Assembly: GCF_023935105.1 (NCBI RefSeq)
Contig: NZ_CP096040.1
Coordinates: forward strand, 310,001 to 374,000
Direction of reading: 5' to 3'
Length of the DNA stretch: 64,000 nucleotides
Source: Caulobacter segnis
GTDB taxonomy: Bacteria > Pseudomonadota > Alphaproteobacteria > Caulobacterales > Caulobacteraceae
In this document: positions 28,461 to 40,034 of the stretch, piece by piece
Numbering within the stretch: the first letter of the stretch is position 1
Layout: each line of letters opens with the position of its first letter
Position numbers and translations under genes: made by a program
Notes under the pieces: generated by a model
What the model saw: only the letters and a program-made list of their open reading frames with translations
What the model was told of the DNA's origin: nothing
Database searches by the model: none

Positions 28461-29345
28461 ATGAAGGCGGCGCTTCGCAACTATAACGCCCGGATGCAGC
28501 GGGTGCTGGATCACATCGATCAGCACTTGGATGGGGATCTGGACCTGGAGACTATGAGCCGCGTGGCCGCCTTCTCGAAGTTCCATTTCCACCGCCAGTT
28601 CATGGCGACCTTCGGGGTGTCCGTGCACCGCTATGTCCAGCTGGCCCGGCTGAAGCGGGCGTCGCACCGCCTGGCGGTCCGGGAGGAGCAGAGCGTCACC
28701 GAGATCGCGCTGGAGGCTGGCTATGACGCGCCGGACGCCTTCGCGCGCGCCTTTCGGCGGCGGTTCAAGCAGTCGCCCTCGTCGTTTCGCAAGGCGCCCG
28801 ACTGGGCGCCGTGGCTCGCGGCCTTCGGGCCTCTGGACAACGCCAGGAGCAAGCTGATGCAGATTATCTACGAACCCCAGGACGTGACGATCCGCGAGAC
28901 GCCGCCGACCCCGGTGGCGATGCTGGAGCATCGCGGCAACCGCGCGACCCTGACTGCCACCATTGAGCGGTTCATCGCCTGGCGCAAAGCCGCGGGCCTG
29001 TCGCCCGAGACCAGTCCGACCTTCAATATATTCCGGTCGGAGCGCACGCCGGAGAATCCCGCCGACTACGCCATGGACATCTGTGTCGGGACGGATCGCG
29101 AGATCGGCCCCGACGACGGGGGCATGAAGGCCGGCGTGATCCCCGGCGGGCGGTGCGCGGTGCTGCGGGTGGCGCACAACACCAACAACCTGGAGCCCGC
29201 CGCGCTCTATCTCTATCGCGATTGGCTGCCGGCCAGTGGCGAGGAGGTCCGGGACTTCCCCGTCTATTGCCGGCGGCACATCTCGTTCTTCCCGCACGCG
29301 CCGGTGCACGACGTGGTGGTCGAGCTGTTCCTGCCTTTGAAGTAG
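28461..29345 (+). CDS. AraC-family regulator with GyrI-like effector domain
   Basis: The 294-residue protein has two N-terminal helix-turn-helix motifs (about 10-110; DLDLETMSRVAAFSKFHFHRQF and VTEIALEAGYDAPDAFARAFRR), followed by a GyrI-like small-molecule-binding domain (about 136-294; VTIRETPPTPVAMLEHRG, DYAMDICVGT and FPVYCRRHISFFPH). This order matches Rob/SoxS-like regulators that sense drugs or hydrophobic molecules. ATG 28461 has GGGGAGAC upstream; the open frame extends to 28284. Its neighbour, the divergent acyl-CoA dehydrogenase gene, is a possible target. Confidence 0.9.
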   Translation: MKAALRNYNARMQRVLDHIDQHLDGDLDLETMSRVAAFSKFHFHRQFMATFGVSVHRYVQLARLKRASHRLAVREEQSVTEIALEAGYDAPDAFARAFRRRFKQSPSSFRKAPDWAPWLAAFGPLDNARSKLMQIIYEPQDVTIRETPPTPVAMLEHRGNRATLTATIERFIAWRKAAGLSPETSPTFNIFRSERTPENPADYAMDICVGTDREIGPDDGGMKAGVIPGGRCAVLRVAHNTNNLEPAALYLYRDWLPASGEEVRDFPVYCRRHISFFPHAPVHDVVVELFLPLK

Positions 29346-29469
29346 CGGTCCGGCGGCGCGGTCTCGCCGTTTCCGTACGGCGGTCGCCGCGTTCGACTGG
29401 AAACATCCGTTTTCTGAAAAATCGACGCGCGGGCGAAATTGAGCTTGCGCAATTTCTGATCACTGATAT

Positions 29470-29484
29470 CTAAGCGATGCTTAG
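29470..29484. promoter_or_regulatory. Small palindrome CTAAGC-GAT-GCTTAG upstream of the CC_3452-type gene
   Basis: A 6-bp perfect inverted repeat with a 3-bp centre sits 133 bases before the start codon, next to TTGCGCAA (about 29447-29454), itself a palindrome. This 271-base gap (29346-29616) is unusually AT-rich around 29400-29490 and probably holds the promoter. Nothing else is recognised there. Confidence 0.3.
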
Positions 29485-29616
29485 TTCGGATCCGAAGCAC
29501 CGGTGGGGATATCGGTGCGAGCCATCCAGATAGGGTGGCAAGGGCCGAGCGGCCAGTACCGCTTATCACCGATCAACGATCTGACCGCAACTTCCCCAAC
29601 ACCGGAGGGCTTTCTG

Positions 29617-29967
29617 ATGAAGCTCCGTTCCCTGGCGGCCGTCGCCGCCCTGACCACGTTCATGTTCGCCGGCCCCCTCGCGGGTAGCGCCCTGGCTGAC
29701 GGCCGCATCGCCGCCGCCCTGGACGCGCCCGTGGCCGCCAAGACCAAGGTCGTCGCCGGCGGCGCCGTCTTCGTCTGCGAAGGCGCCGAGTGCGTCTCGA
29801 CCCAAGCCCCCTCGCGGGCCCTCACCGCGGTCGCCTGCAAGGCGCTCGCCAAGGAAGTGGGCCGCGTCGCGGCTTTCGGCGGCGAGACCAAGTCGCTGGA
29901 CGCCGACGACCTGACCCGCTGCAACGCCTCGGCCAAGGGCGCTTCGGCCCTGGCCTCGGCTAAGTAA
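29617..29967 (+). CDS. CC_3452-family small secreted protein
   Basis: The 116-residue protein has a signal peptide (MKLRSLAAVAALTTFMFAGP, cleavage near ALA|DGRI). The mature part contains VFVCEGAECV and ALTAVACKALAKEVGRVAAFGGETKSLDADDLTRCNASAK, with four Cys likely to form disulfides. The pattern matches the CC_3452 family named from C. crescentus, whose function is unknown. CGGAGGG precedes the ATG. It has a long upstream region and its own terminator, so it seems to be monocistronic. Confidence 0.82.
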   Translation: MKLRSLAAVAALTTFMFAGPLAGSALADGRIAAALDAPVAAKTKVVAGGAVFVCEGAECVSTQAPSRALTAVACKALAKEVGRVAAFGGETKSLDADDLTRCNASAKGASALASAK

Positions 29968-30062
29968 GAACACGTATCCGCTTTACCTGAGTACCCAGAC
30001 GCTTTGGGGCTGTCGTTTCTCCGGCCCCGTCTGGCTGTTTCCTCGAGCATTCGCCTGAACGG

Positions 30063-30096
30063 GGCGGCGGGATCCTTCCGCCGCCTCTTTTCTTTT
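30063..30096 (+). terminator. Terminator after the CC_3452-family gene
   Basis: GGCGGCGG (30063-30070) and CCGCCGCC (30078-30085) form an 8-bp perfect stem with a 7-base loop, followed by TCTTTTCTTTT. A second hairpin (CAGACG...GGGGC / GCCCCGTCTG, about 29997-30038) precedes it. Confidence 0.88.
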
Positions 30097-30112
30097 CCGG
30101 ACGGAGCACTAG

Positions 30113-30361
30113 GTGTTGGGCATGGACACGAGCTTGGCCGCACAGCTGGAAACCGTTCTGCGCAAGGCCGCGGGCGAGGGAACGGCGTTGGCCTCGATGA
30201 CCGTGGACTACGCCGCCGACGCCGGGGTGGACGGGCTGGAGCCCAAGGGCTGGATCGAGCGGGCGACCCGCAGCCTGGTCTTTGCCCAGGGCGAACTGCG
30301 TCGCCCGGACGGCGCATTGGCGGCTTCGGCCTCGGCCGTGTTCCGCCGCGCCGGGGATTGA
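30113..30361 (+). CDS. Small hypothetical protein, possible hotdog-fold fragment
   Basis: The 82-residue product (GTG start at 30113, GGAG six bases upstream; ATG at 30122 is the alternative) contains ATRSLVFAQGELRRPDGALAASASAVFRR. That segment resembles the last strands of hotdog-fold thioesterases of the PaaI type, but the protein is much shorter than a full domain. Codon use fits its neighbours. It sits between a terminator and the atp operon. Confidence 0.6.
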   Translation: MLGMDTSLAAQLETVLRKAAGEGTALASMTVDYAADAGVDGLEPKGWIERATRSLVFAQGELRRPDGALAASASAVFRRAGD

Positions 30362-30564
30362 ACGCGGGACTTGCTCGCCAACTGGCGCGCCGGCTTGGTT
30401 GCGACCGCGAAAGGCCCGTGTTATCAGGCGCGCGGCTTCGGACGGGGCGGCGTTTACGCGCCGGCCGTCCATGTGCTTTTTTCAAGCGCGCTCAAGCCTT
30501 TAAGCCGCGATAAGGGTTAACCTTCTTGTTCGCGGCCATTTGCAACGCACCGGGCGGATACCAA

Positions 30565-31119
30565 GTGGCGGACGAAACCAAGGCGACGGATGCGGGTCAG
30601 CGCTATGCGCAGTCCCTCTTCGAACTGACGATCGAGAACGGCAATCTGGCTAAGGTCGAGGCCGACCTTAAGAGCCTGAAGGCGATGATCGCCGACAGCG
30701 CCGACCTGCGCCGCCTGATCGACAGTCCGGCCTTCTCCGCCGACGACAAGGGCAAGGGTCTCGTCGCCGTGGCCGTGAAGGCCCGCTTCGACATGCTGAC
30801 CACGAAGTTCCTGGGCCTGGTGGCCACCAACGGCCGCACGGCCGATCTGCTGGGCGCCATCTCGGCCTTCGTCGCGCTGTCGGCCAAGCATCGCGGCGTG
30901 GTGACGGCGGAAGTCGTCTCGGCCGCCGCCCTGTCGCCCGCCCAGCTGAAGGGCGTGCAGACCGCCCTGGCCCAGGCCCTGGGCAAGACCCCCGAAGTTT
31001 CCACGCGCGTCGACCCGTCCCTGTTGGGCGGGCTGAAGGTGCGCGTCGGTTCGCGTCTCTTCGACGCTTCGCTCCGTTCGAAGCTCGATTCCCTGAAATT
31101 CGCCCTGAAGCGCGCCTGA
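30565..31119 (+). CDS. atpH: ATP synthase F1 delta subunit
   Basis: Delta links the top of the F1 alpha3-beta3 ring to the peripheral stalk b subunits. The 184-residue product begins [20 protein letters not shown] and has the C-terminal signature [31 protein letters not shown] use GTG 30565, which gives the usual length; the frame is open from a TTG at 30526 and the ribosome-binding site is weak. It is the first gene of the F1 operon, with a 203-base upstream region. Confidence 0.95.
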   Translation: MADETKATDAGQRYAQSLFELTIENGNLAKVEADLKSLKAMIADSADLRRLIDSPAFSADDKGKGLVAVAVKARFDMLTTKFLGLVATNGRTADLLGAISAFVALSAKHRGVVTAEVVSAAALSPAQLKGVQTALAQALGKTPEVSTRVDPSLLGGLKVRVGSRLFDASLRSKLDSLKFALKRA

Positions 31120-31138
31120 GCGTATAAGCGCGCCTTAA

Positions 31139-32701
<1,563 letters not shown>

Positions 32702-32736
32702 GCCCCCTCGGAACCGCTCGGAGAGAGTAGCGCCGA

Positions 32737-33612
32737 ATGGCCAGCTTGAAGGAAATGCGCAATCGGATCTCGAGCGTCAAAGCGACGCAAAAGATCACGA
32801 AAGCGATGCAGATGGTGGCGGCGGCCAAGCTGCGCCGGAGCCAGGACGCGGCGGAATCCGCCCGTCCCTACGCTCGGCGTCTGGCCAGCGTCATCGCCAA
32901 CCTCGCCAGCGGCGTGTCGGGTGACGGCGCGCCGAAGCTCCTGGCCGGCACGGGCCGCGACGACCGCCACCTGGTCGTCGTCGCCGCCGCCGACCGGGGC
33001 CTGGCGGGTGGCTTCACCTCGTCGATCGTCCGCGCCGCGCGCCAGCACATCGACGGCCTGATCGCCCAGGGCAAGACCGTGCAGATCATCTGCGTCGGCA
33101 AGAAGGTGACGGCGCAGCTCGCCCGTCCCTACGCCGGCAAGATCGTCGAGACGTTCGACCTGTCGGCCTATCGCCAGCTGACGCTGTCGGTGGCCCAGCC
33201 GATCGCCGACACCGTCACGCGCCTGTACGAAGCCGGCGAGACCGACGTGGTCACCCTGTTCTACAGCCGCTTCAAGTCGGTGGTGCAGCAGATCCCGACG
33301 GGCCTGCAACTGATCCCGGCGACCGTGGAGGGTGTCGAAGCCCCGACCGGTCCGACGGCGGTCTATGAGTACGAGCCCTCGGAAGAGGCCATCCTCGAGA
33401 CCCTGCTGCCGCGCAACCTGACGGTTCAGATCCTGTCGGCCCTGCTGGACAACATGGCCGGCTTCTACGCCAGCCAGATGACCGCCATGGACAACGCCAC
33501 GCGCAACGCCGGCGACATGATCAAGCGCTACACCCTCGAGTACAATCGTTCCCGCCAGGCCCAGATCACCAAGGAGCTGATCGAGATCATCTCCGGCGCC
33601 GAAGCCGTCTGA
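32737..33612 (+). CDS. atpG: ATP synthase F1 gamma subunit
   Basis: Gamma is the rotating central shaft of F1. The 291-residue protein begins with the conserved coiled-coil helix [20 protein letters not shown] and ends with the partner helix containing [15 protein letters not shown] and [23 protein letters not shown]. The spacing from atpA is 35 bases. The sequence and length are normal for the family. Confidence 0.98.
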   Translation: MASLKEMRNRISSVKATQKITKAMQMVAAAKLRRSQDAAESARPYARRLASVIANLASGVSGDGAPKLLAGTGRDDRHLVVVAAADRGLAGGFTSSIVRAARQHIDGLIAQGKTVQIICVGKKVTAQLARPYAGKIVETFDLSAYRQLTLSVAQPIADTVTRLYEAGETDVVTLFYSRFKSVVQQIPTGLQLIPATVEGVEAPTGPTAVYEYEPSEEAILETLLPRNLTVQILSALLDNMAGFYASQMTAMDNATRNAGDMIKRYTLEYNRSRQAQITKELIEIISGAEAV

Positions 33613-33617
33613 TCTAG

Positions 33618-35287
<1,670 letters not shown>

Positions 35288-35288
<1 letters not shown>

Positions 35289-35539
35289 TGACCGAAGAAA
35301 CGGAACTGGCCGGTTTCTGCTGCGAGGAGTTGGCGGAGGCGGTGTCTCCGGACACCAACGCCGGCCTCATCGAGCATGACAGCGGCCTGATCCTGCTGAA
35401 CCTCGGCGAGCGGGAAGAAGAGGGCGAAACCGGCCTGATGCTGGCGACGATCCACTTCTGCCCGTTCTGCGGAACCGAGATCCAGACCGACGAAGACATC
35501 GAAGCCGCCCTGGGCGGCGTCGAGGAGACCTTCAACTGA
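35288..35539 (+). CDS. Small acidic protein with CPFCG motif, between atpD and atpC
   Basis: The 83-residue product is acidic and contains FCCEEL near the N-terminus and HFCPFCGTEIQTDEDIE near the C-terminus, a zinc-knuckle-like Cys pair. It overlaps atpD by one base (TGATG) and atpC by one base (TGATG), so all three are translationally coupled. I do not know a standard F1 subunit of this type, and no function should be assumed. Its position suggests a role in ATP synthase expression, assembly or regulation. Confidence 0.85.
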
Positions 35540-35799
35540 TGGCCAAGCTGCACTTTTCCCTGGTCGCGCCCGAGCGTGAACTGTTCTCCGGCGACGTGGA
35601 CCTGGTCCAGGCTCCGGGTTCGGAAGGCGACTTCGGCGTCCTGGCCGGCCACGCTCCGTTCATGACCACCCTGCGCGAAGGCAAGGTGACCGTGAAGGAC
35701 GGCGCGACGACCAAGGTGTTCGACATCCAGGGCGGTTTCGCCGACGTCGGCCCGGATGGCCTGACGATCCTGGCCGAGCACGCCGTCGAAGCGGCCTGA
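35539..35799 (+). CDS. atpC: ATP synthase F1 epsilon subunit, short form
   Basis: The 86-residue product contains the N-terminal beta-sandwich of epsilon (LHFSLVAPERELFSGDVDLVQAPG, GDFGVLAGHAPFMTTLREG and IQGGFADVGPDGLTILAEHA). It stops where typical 130-140-residue epsilon subunits continue into two C-terminal helices that inhibit ATP hydrolysis. Alphaproteobacteria often have short or non-inhibitory epsilon and a separate zeta inhibitor. The gene overlaps its upstream neighbour by one base and is followed by a terminator. Confidence 0.95.
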   Translation: MAKLHFSLVAPERELFSGDVDLVQAPGSEGDFGVLAGHAPFMTTLREGKVTVKDGATTKVFDIQGGFADVGPDGLTILAEHAVEAA

Positions 35800-35827
35800 T
35801 TTGGCGTATCGCCGATACGTTTCGAAG

Positions 35828-35859
35828 CGCCCTCGTTCCTTGCGGACGGGGGCGTTTTC
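35828..35859 (+). terminator. Terminator of the F1 ATP synthase operon
   Basis: CGCCCTCGT (35828-35836) pairs with ACGGGGGCG (35846-35854) with one G-T wobble, followed by TTTTC. It lies 29 bases after the atpC stop. Confidence 0.85.
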
Positions 35860-35995
35860 GTGTCTCGCCTGTGCGGGACGCGAAAAAATTACACTTGTGA
35901 CCCAATCTACGCCTCAATCGGTAGCCATAAGGGTTGCGAGGGACCGCCTGTCGGTTTTAATGCCGACCTCTCGTCTTGTTGGGGATATCCAGCCT

Positions 35996-36724
35996 ATGCG
36001 CCTTGCGCTCGTCAGCCTGATCGCTCTCGGTGCGGTCTCGACCGCCGTTGCCCAGGAGCAACCCGCCGCTCCGGCTCCCGCTCCCGCCCAGGCTCCCGCC
36101 GCCGCGCCGACCCCGGCCGCCGCGCCCGCCGATCAAGCCGCTCCGGCCGCTGCCCCGGCCGCCACCCCGGCTGACCAGGCCGCTCCGCCCGTGGCCGCGC
36201 CGCAAGCCGGCGCGCCGGCCGAAACCTACACGGCTCCGGTCCGTGGTCCGAAGACCACCGACCCGGTGACCCTGAAGCTGCTGGACGTGCTGGACAAGGT
36301 CTGCAAGCCGCAGGTCGCCGGCGGCGATTTCGCCCAGCTGACCAAGGACTACGGCTTCAAGAAGAAGAAGGAACAGCAGGTCCTCGACCTCGGCAAGCCG
36401 TACAACATCACGCTCGACAACCCGGGCTCGAACAAGAACGTCTGCACGGTCACCATCGACTACGCCCAGACGCCCGAGCAGGCCCAGGAACTGGCCAACG
36501 GCCTGCACGACTGGGCCACGTGGGAAAACAGCCCGCAGCTGCGCCTGATCCGCAACGACCAGACGGTCGGCAGCGACTTCCGCCGCTTCACCGTGTCGTG
36601 GGACGACGCCTGGGCCGGCGGCCACGCGGGCCTGGTATACATGCGCCTGAAGAAGCTGGACGAAAGCTCGGTCGGCAAGAACTTCGAACGCGCCCAAATC
36701 CTGTACAGCACCAGCAGCCGCTAA
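35996..36724 (+). CDS. Secreted protein with Ala/Pro-rich linker
   Basis: The 242-residue product has a signal peptide (MRLALVSLIALGAVSTAVAQ), an Ala/Pro/Gln-rich stretch (about 20-80), and a globular domain from VTLKLLDVLDKVCKPQVAGGDF to the end with two Cys. The globular part resembles hypothetical periplasmic proteins of Caulobacterales and I cannot assign a role. ATG 35996 is the start because it begins the signal peptide; the frame is open upstream to 35801. The 3' side may end at the first hairpin of the riboswitch, which is followed by a T-rich run. Confidence 0.8.
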   Translation: MRLALVSLIALGAVSTAVAQEQPAAPAPAPAQAPAAAPTPAAAPADQAAPAAAPAATPADQAAPPVAAPQAGAPAETYTAPVRGPKTTDPVTLKLLDVLDKVCKPQVAGGDFAQLTKDYGFKKKKEQQVLDLGKPYNITLDNPGSNKNVCTVTIDYAQTPEQAQELANGLHDWATWENSPQLRLIRNDQTVGSDFRRFTVSWDDAWAGGHAGLVYMRLKKLDESSVGKNFERAQILYSTSSR

Positions 36725-36763
36725 GCTGGTTGCCCCTCGGGGGCTCTGGACCTATCTAAGCGA

Positions 36764-36825
36764 GGCGCGGGGGACGACCCCCGCGCCTTTTGCTTTTGCA
36801 ACCGCCGAATGCCGGGGACGACCCC
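36764..36825 (+). promoter_or_regulatory. Guanidine-II (mini-ykkC) riboswitch upstream of sugE/gdx
   Basis: Two hairpins with identical ACGA loops are visible. P1 is a 10-bp GC stem (36764-36773 with 36778-36787) and P2 is GGGG-ACGA-CCCC (36814-36825), with a 26-base linker. Paired stem-loops with ACGR loops close to the ribosome-binding site are the definition of the guanidine-II class, which switches on guanidinium exporters. Bases 3' of P2 (CCCC and ACCTTTT) can pair with the Shine-Dalgarno AGGAAAGGGG (36833-36842), suggesting that ligand-stabilised P2 frees translation. The P1 stem plus TTTTGCTTTT may also end the preceding transcript. Confidence 0.9.
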
Positions 36826-36849
36826 ACCTTTTCAGGAAAGGGGCTCGTC

Positions 36850-37179
36850 GTGGCCTGGATCATTCTCCTCATCGCCGGATTGTTCGAAATCGGCTGGGCC
36901 GTGGGCCTGAAGTTCACCGAGGGCTTCACCAAGCCGATCCCGATCGCCCTGACCGCCGTCAGCCTGGTGCTGTCGATGGGCCTGCTGGGCTGGGCCGTGA
37001 AGACCCTGCCGCTGGGCACGGCCTATGCGGTCTGGACCGGCGTGGGCGCGGTGGGCACGGCCATCGTCGGCATCGTGCTGTTCAAGGAGCCGGCGACCGC
37101 CGCGCGGCTGGTCTGCCTGGGCCTGATCGTGGCCGGGATCCTCGGGCTGAAGGTGTTCAGCGCCGGTTCGGCGGCTTAG
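36850..37179 (+). CDS. sugE: SMR-family guanidinium exporter (SugE/Gdx)
   Basis: The 109-residue protein has four membrane helices: [20 protein letters not shown] with the essential Glu in helix 1, [40 protein letters not shown] and [19 protein letters not shown]. It belongs to the SugE/Gdx branch of the small multidrug resistance family, which exports guanidinium in exchange for protons. GTG 36850 has AGGAAAGGGG seven bases upstream. The upstream guanidine-II riboswitch supports guanidinium as its substrate. Its stop overlaps the convergent hydrolase gene by four bases. Confidence 0.95.
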   Translation: MAWIILLIAGLFEIGWAVGLKFTEGFTKPIPIALTAVSLVLSMGLLGWAVKTLPLGTAYAVWTGVGAVGTAIVGIVLFKEPATAARLVCLGLIVAGILGLKVFSAGSAA

Positions 37180-37925
37180 GCCGCCGCGCGGCCCTCCAGG
37201 GCGATGAAGTCGAGGCAGCGCTGGGCGACGGCCTCCCAGCCGGGTTCCCCAGGCAGCCAGTGGCTCATCTCGGGGAACACCTCGACGCTCCCGCCCAGGC
37301 GCGCGGCCGTCTGGCGGACCGTGGCGGGCGGATGGATGACGTCCTGCCCGCCGGCGATGGCCAGCACCGGGCAGCCCGGCGCCGAGACCGAAGTGGTCAT
37401 GAACGGGTCCAGCCACCAGTTCAGCGTCTCCCACAGCGCCCGGCCGCTCTCGGCCGTCATGCGGGCGAAGATCGCCTTGCGCTCGGGCTTGGCTAGCCGG
37501 TCGACGCTGTAGCGACGCACGACGCCGTAGTCCGGCGCGATGGCCTGCAGCCAGTAGGGGCCGAAGGTGTAGAGGCTGACGGCCGACACCGCCTCCTCCA
37601 GGCTGGCGCCGGAGACGCCCCAGGGCGCGGACGGAGCCAGCAGGATCAGCTTGGAGATCTTGGCGCGCGAGGCGGCCATTTGGGCGACCAGGCCGCCCAT
37701 GGAGTGGCCGATCAGAATCGGCGGCGTCTCGCAGGCGTCGGCCAGGCGCGCGACCTGGCGGGCGTAGTCGGTCATCGAGACGCCGGCGGCGCTGCTCGCG
37801 CCGTCGTGGCCGATCAGATCGGGCGTCAGCACATCGTGCCCCGCCGCCTCGAACGGCGCGCGGAAGGCGTCGAAGGTCCAGCCGCCGCAGAAAGCGCCGT
37901 GGACCATGATCACGGGTGCGCGCAT
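37176..37925 (-). CDS. Alpha/beta-fold hydrolase
   Basis: The 249-residue protein has [15 protein letters not shown] (oxyanion region), the nucleophile elbow GHSMGG, a late Asp in [12 protein letters not shown] and the catalytic His in [10 protein letters not shown]. These match small alpha/beta hydrolases such as esterases and haloperoxidase-like lyases. No signal peptide is seen. It lies downstream of a larger hydrolase gene on the same strand, but a terminator at 37940-37969 separates them. Confidence 0.88.
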   Translation of the reverse strand: MRAPVIMVHGAFCGGWTFDAFRAPFEAAGHDVLTPDLIGHDGASSAAGVSMTDYARQVARLADACETPPILIGHSMGGLVAQMAASRAKISKLILLAPSAPWGVSGASLEEAVSAVSLYTFGPYWLQAIAPDYGVVRRYSVDRLAKPERKAIFARMTAESGRALWETLNWWLDPFMTTSVSAPGCPVLAIAGGQDVIHPPATVRQTAARLGGSVEVFPEMSHWLPGEPGWEAVAQRCLDFIALEGRAAA

Positions 37926-37939
37926 GGACGCCCTGAAGA

Positions 37940-37969
37940 AACCCCGCCGACGAAGCAGCCGGCGGGGTT
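37940..37969 (-). terminator. Terminator after the long-tailed hydrolase gene
   Basis: On the minus strand AACCCCGCCG (37960-37969) and its complement (37940-37949) form a 10-bp stem around a GCTGCTTCGT loop, followed by TTTCTTC. Confidence 0.88.
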
Positions 37970-37979
37970 CAGCCTACAC

Positions 37980-39476
37980 TTACTTCGCCGGCTTGGGCGA
38001 GGTTTTGGCGGGCGCCTTTGTCGCAGGCTTCTTGGCGACCGGGGCCTTGGCGACGGCGGCCTTCGGCTTGGCTTCGGCCTTCGGCTTGGCCGGAGCTTTC
38101 GCCGGAGCCTTGGGCGCGGCGGTCTTCGGCTCGGCGGCGGTCTTGGCCGGAGCCTTCGCCGCCGGAGCCTTCGCAGCGGGGGCCTTCGTCACGGGAGCCT
38201 TCGCCGCCGGGGCGGCCTTGGCGGCCGGCGCGGCCTTCGGAGCGACCTTGGCCGGGGCCGGAGCGGCCTTCGCCTTGGCGACCGGCTTGGCGGCGGCCTT
38301 GGGCGCCGCGGCGGCCGCGACCTTCGGCTTGGCCGGGGCCTTGGCGGCGGGCGCCTTGGCCGGAGCGGCGGCGGGTTTCTTCGGCGCGGCGGCCTTCGGG
38401 GCGGCGGCGGCCTTGGCCGGAGCCTTCGCGGCCGGAGCCTTCGTCGCCGGAGCGGCCTTGGCGGGCGCGGCGGCCTTGGACTTGGGGGCGGCCTTCGGCT
38501 TGGCCGGGGCCGGAGCCGGAGCCTTTGCGGCCGGCGCCGGGGCCGGGGCGGGCGCCGGAGCCGCCGCGACCGGGGCCGGCTCAGGCGCCTTCACGGGTTC
38601 GGGCGCTGGAGCCGGGGTCGGCGCGGGCGCCGGGGTTGGCGCTGGCGTCGGCGTCGGCGCGGCGGCCTTGGCCGGTTCGGGCGCCGGGGCGGGGGTGGCC
38701 GGCTTCTTGCCGCTCAGCCAGGCGATCAGGTCGTCGAGGATCTTCATCGTGTTGGGCTCGTCTATGAGATAATGGGCGTTGTTCGGATATTCCTTGTAGT
38801 CGGCGGTCGCGTACTTCTTGCCGACTAGGCGGACGTCTTCGACCGGCGTCGTGCGGTCCAGCGCGCCCGCGAGCACCAGCACCGGCACGGTGACCTTGCT
38901 GGCGTCGACATAGGCGGTCTTGTTGGGGTCCTTGTGCGGCCAGGCCAGGTCGGCCAGCACCCGCCCGCTGTCATGGACCATCTTGGCGTAGAGCTCGTCG
39001 TGTCGCGCGGGCGGCACGGCGTTGGCCACGCCGAACTTGAAGCCCGCCTTCCACATCTTGCCGGCCTTGGTCTCGGGCTTGGAGGACAGAGCCAGGTTCA
39101 GGAAGGTGAAGACCGGCGCCAGCTTGGGCTTGCCGCGCGCATCGGCCGGCGAGGCGGGGGCGAACAGGGCGAGCGCGGACGCGTGGCCGGCCTCGGCGAC
39201 CTTCTGGGCGATCAACCCGCCCATCGAATGGCCGATGACGATCGGCTTGCGGCCCGTCTCCTTGGCCAGGGTCTGGGCCAGGGCGCTCATCTCGGCGACG
39301 TAGTCGGCCAGGGTCAGCCCGGCCAGGCCCGCGCGCGGGCCCTCGACCGTGCGCACCGCCGACCGGATGGTCGGGGCCTCGACGCGATAGCCTTCGGCGC
39401 GCAGCCGGGCGGCGACGGGACCCCAGACGTCCCCTCCGCAGCCGTAACCGTGAATCAGCAGAACCGTGTCCGCCAT
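37980..39476 (-). CDS. Alpha/beta hydrolase with 240-residue Ala/Lys/Pro-rich C-terminal tail
   Basis: The 498-residue protein has an N-terminal alpha/beta hydrolase domain (1-256): VLLIHGYGCGGDVWGP, GHSMGG with Ser84, Asp in LAGALDRTTPVED, and His in NNAHYLIDEP. From residue 257 to the end it is an Ala/Lys/Pro tail, first Pro/Ala/Glu-rich (PAPAPEPAKAA) and then lysine-rich (AAPKAAPKKPAA type), strongly basic and resembling histone H1-like tails. ATG 39476 has GGGAG upstream. It follows rppH by 31 bases and is probably in the same operon. Confidence 0.87.
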   Translation of the reverse strand: MADTVLLIHGYGCGGDVWGPVAARLRAEGYRVEAPTIRSAVRTVEGPRAGLAGLTLADYVAEMSALAQTLAKETGRKPIVIGHSMGGLIAQKVAEAGHASALALFAPASPADARGKPKLAPVFTFLNLALSSKPETKAGKMWKAGFKFGVANAVPPARHDELYAKMVHDSGRVLADLAWPHKDPNKTAYVDASKVTVPVLVLAGALDRTTPVEDVRLVGKKYATADYKEYPNNAHYLIDEPNTMKILDDLIAWLSGKKPATPAPAPEPAKAAAPTPTPAPTPAPAPTPAPAPEPVKAPEPAPVAAAPAPAPAPAPAAKAPAPAPAKPKAAPKSKAAAPAKAAPATKAPAAKAPAKAAAAPKAAAPKKPAAAPAKAPAAKAPAKPKVAAAAAPKAAAKPVAKAKAAPAPAKVAPKAAPAAKAAPAAKAPVTKAPAAKAPAAKAPAKTAAEPKTAAPKAPAKAPAKPKAEAKPKAAVAKAPVAKKPATKAPAKTSPKPAK

Positions 39477-39507
39477 TCCGTTCTCCCCACCGCGACGAAC
39501 GCCGTTT

Positions 39508-39996
39508 TCAGGCATTCCGCGCGAACCCCGCGAAGGCGGCGACCACCGCTTCGTAGACCCCGCGCTTGAAGGGTACGATCAGTTCGGGCGTTTCGTCGAG
39601 CCTACCCCATTTCCAAGCGTCGAACTCGATGTGCTCGTCCGCCTCCAGATCGATCTCAGACTCCTCGCCGATGAAGCGATAGGCGAACCAGACCTGCTTC
39701 TGACCCCGCCAGCCGCGCGAGCGCTTTTCGTTGGCCAGGACCTCGGGCGGGAAGTCGTAGGTGATCCAGCCCTCGGTGCGTCCGAGGAGCTCGACGGACG
39801 TCACGCCGGTCTCCTCGGCCAGTTCGCGGCGGGCGGCGGCTTCAAGATCCTCGCCCTCGTCGACGCCGCCTTGCGGGAACTGCCAGTCGTAAGGCGGCGC
39901 CTGCTTGTGGCGGCGGCCCAGCCAGACGCGGCCGTCCTGGTGGAACAGGACGACGCCGACGTTCGGGCGGTGCTGGGGGTAGTCGGGCTCGATCAT
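39508..39996 (-). CDS. rppH: RNA pyrophosphohydrolase
   Basis: RppH removes pyrophosphate from 5'-triphosphorylated RNA and so starts mRNA decay. The 162-residue protein has a perfect Nudix box (residues 43-65: [20 protein letters not shown] then TGV), the N-terminal [20 protein letters not shown] and the W-rich DWQFPQGG. The segment [13 protein letters not shown] and the C-terminal [11 protein letters not shown] are typical of bacterial RppH. It follows the polysaccharide deacetylase gene by 38 bases. Confidence 0.96.
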   Translation of the reverse strand: MIEPDYPQHRPNVGVVLFHQDGRVWLGRRHKQAPPYDWQFPQGGVDEGEDLEAAARRELAEETGVTSVELLGRTEGWITYDFPPEVLANEKRSRGWRGQKQVWFAYRFIGEESEIDLEADEHIEFDAWKWGRLDETPELIVPFKRGVYEAVVAAFAGFARNA

Positions 39997-40034
39997 CCCG
40001 AGCCTTGTTCCACGAGTTCAGGCGGGGCGCTAGC

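Noticed and set aside
36764..36787. P1 hairpin considered only as a terminator of the preceding gene
   Set aside because: Its ACGA loop and the second ACGA hairpin before a SugE gene fit the guanidine-II class much better; terminator use may be secondary.
37983..38708. Tandem Ala/Lys/Pro coding repeats considered as a CRISPR-like or satellite array
   Set aside because: They are in frame, of irregular unit length and part of the hydrolase tail.
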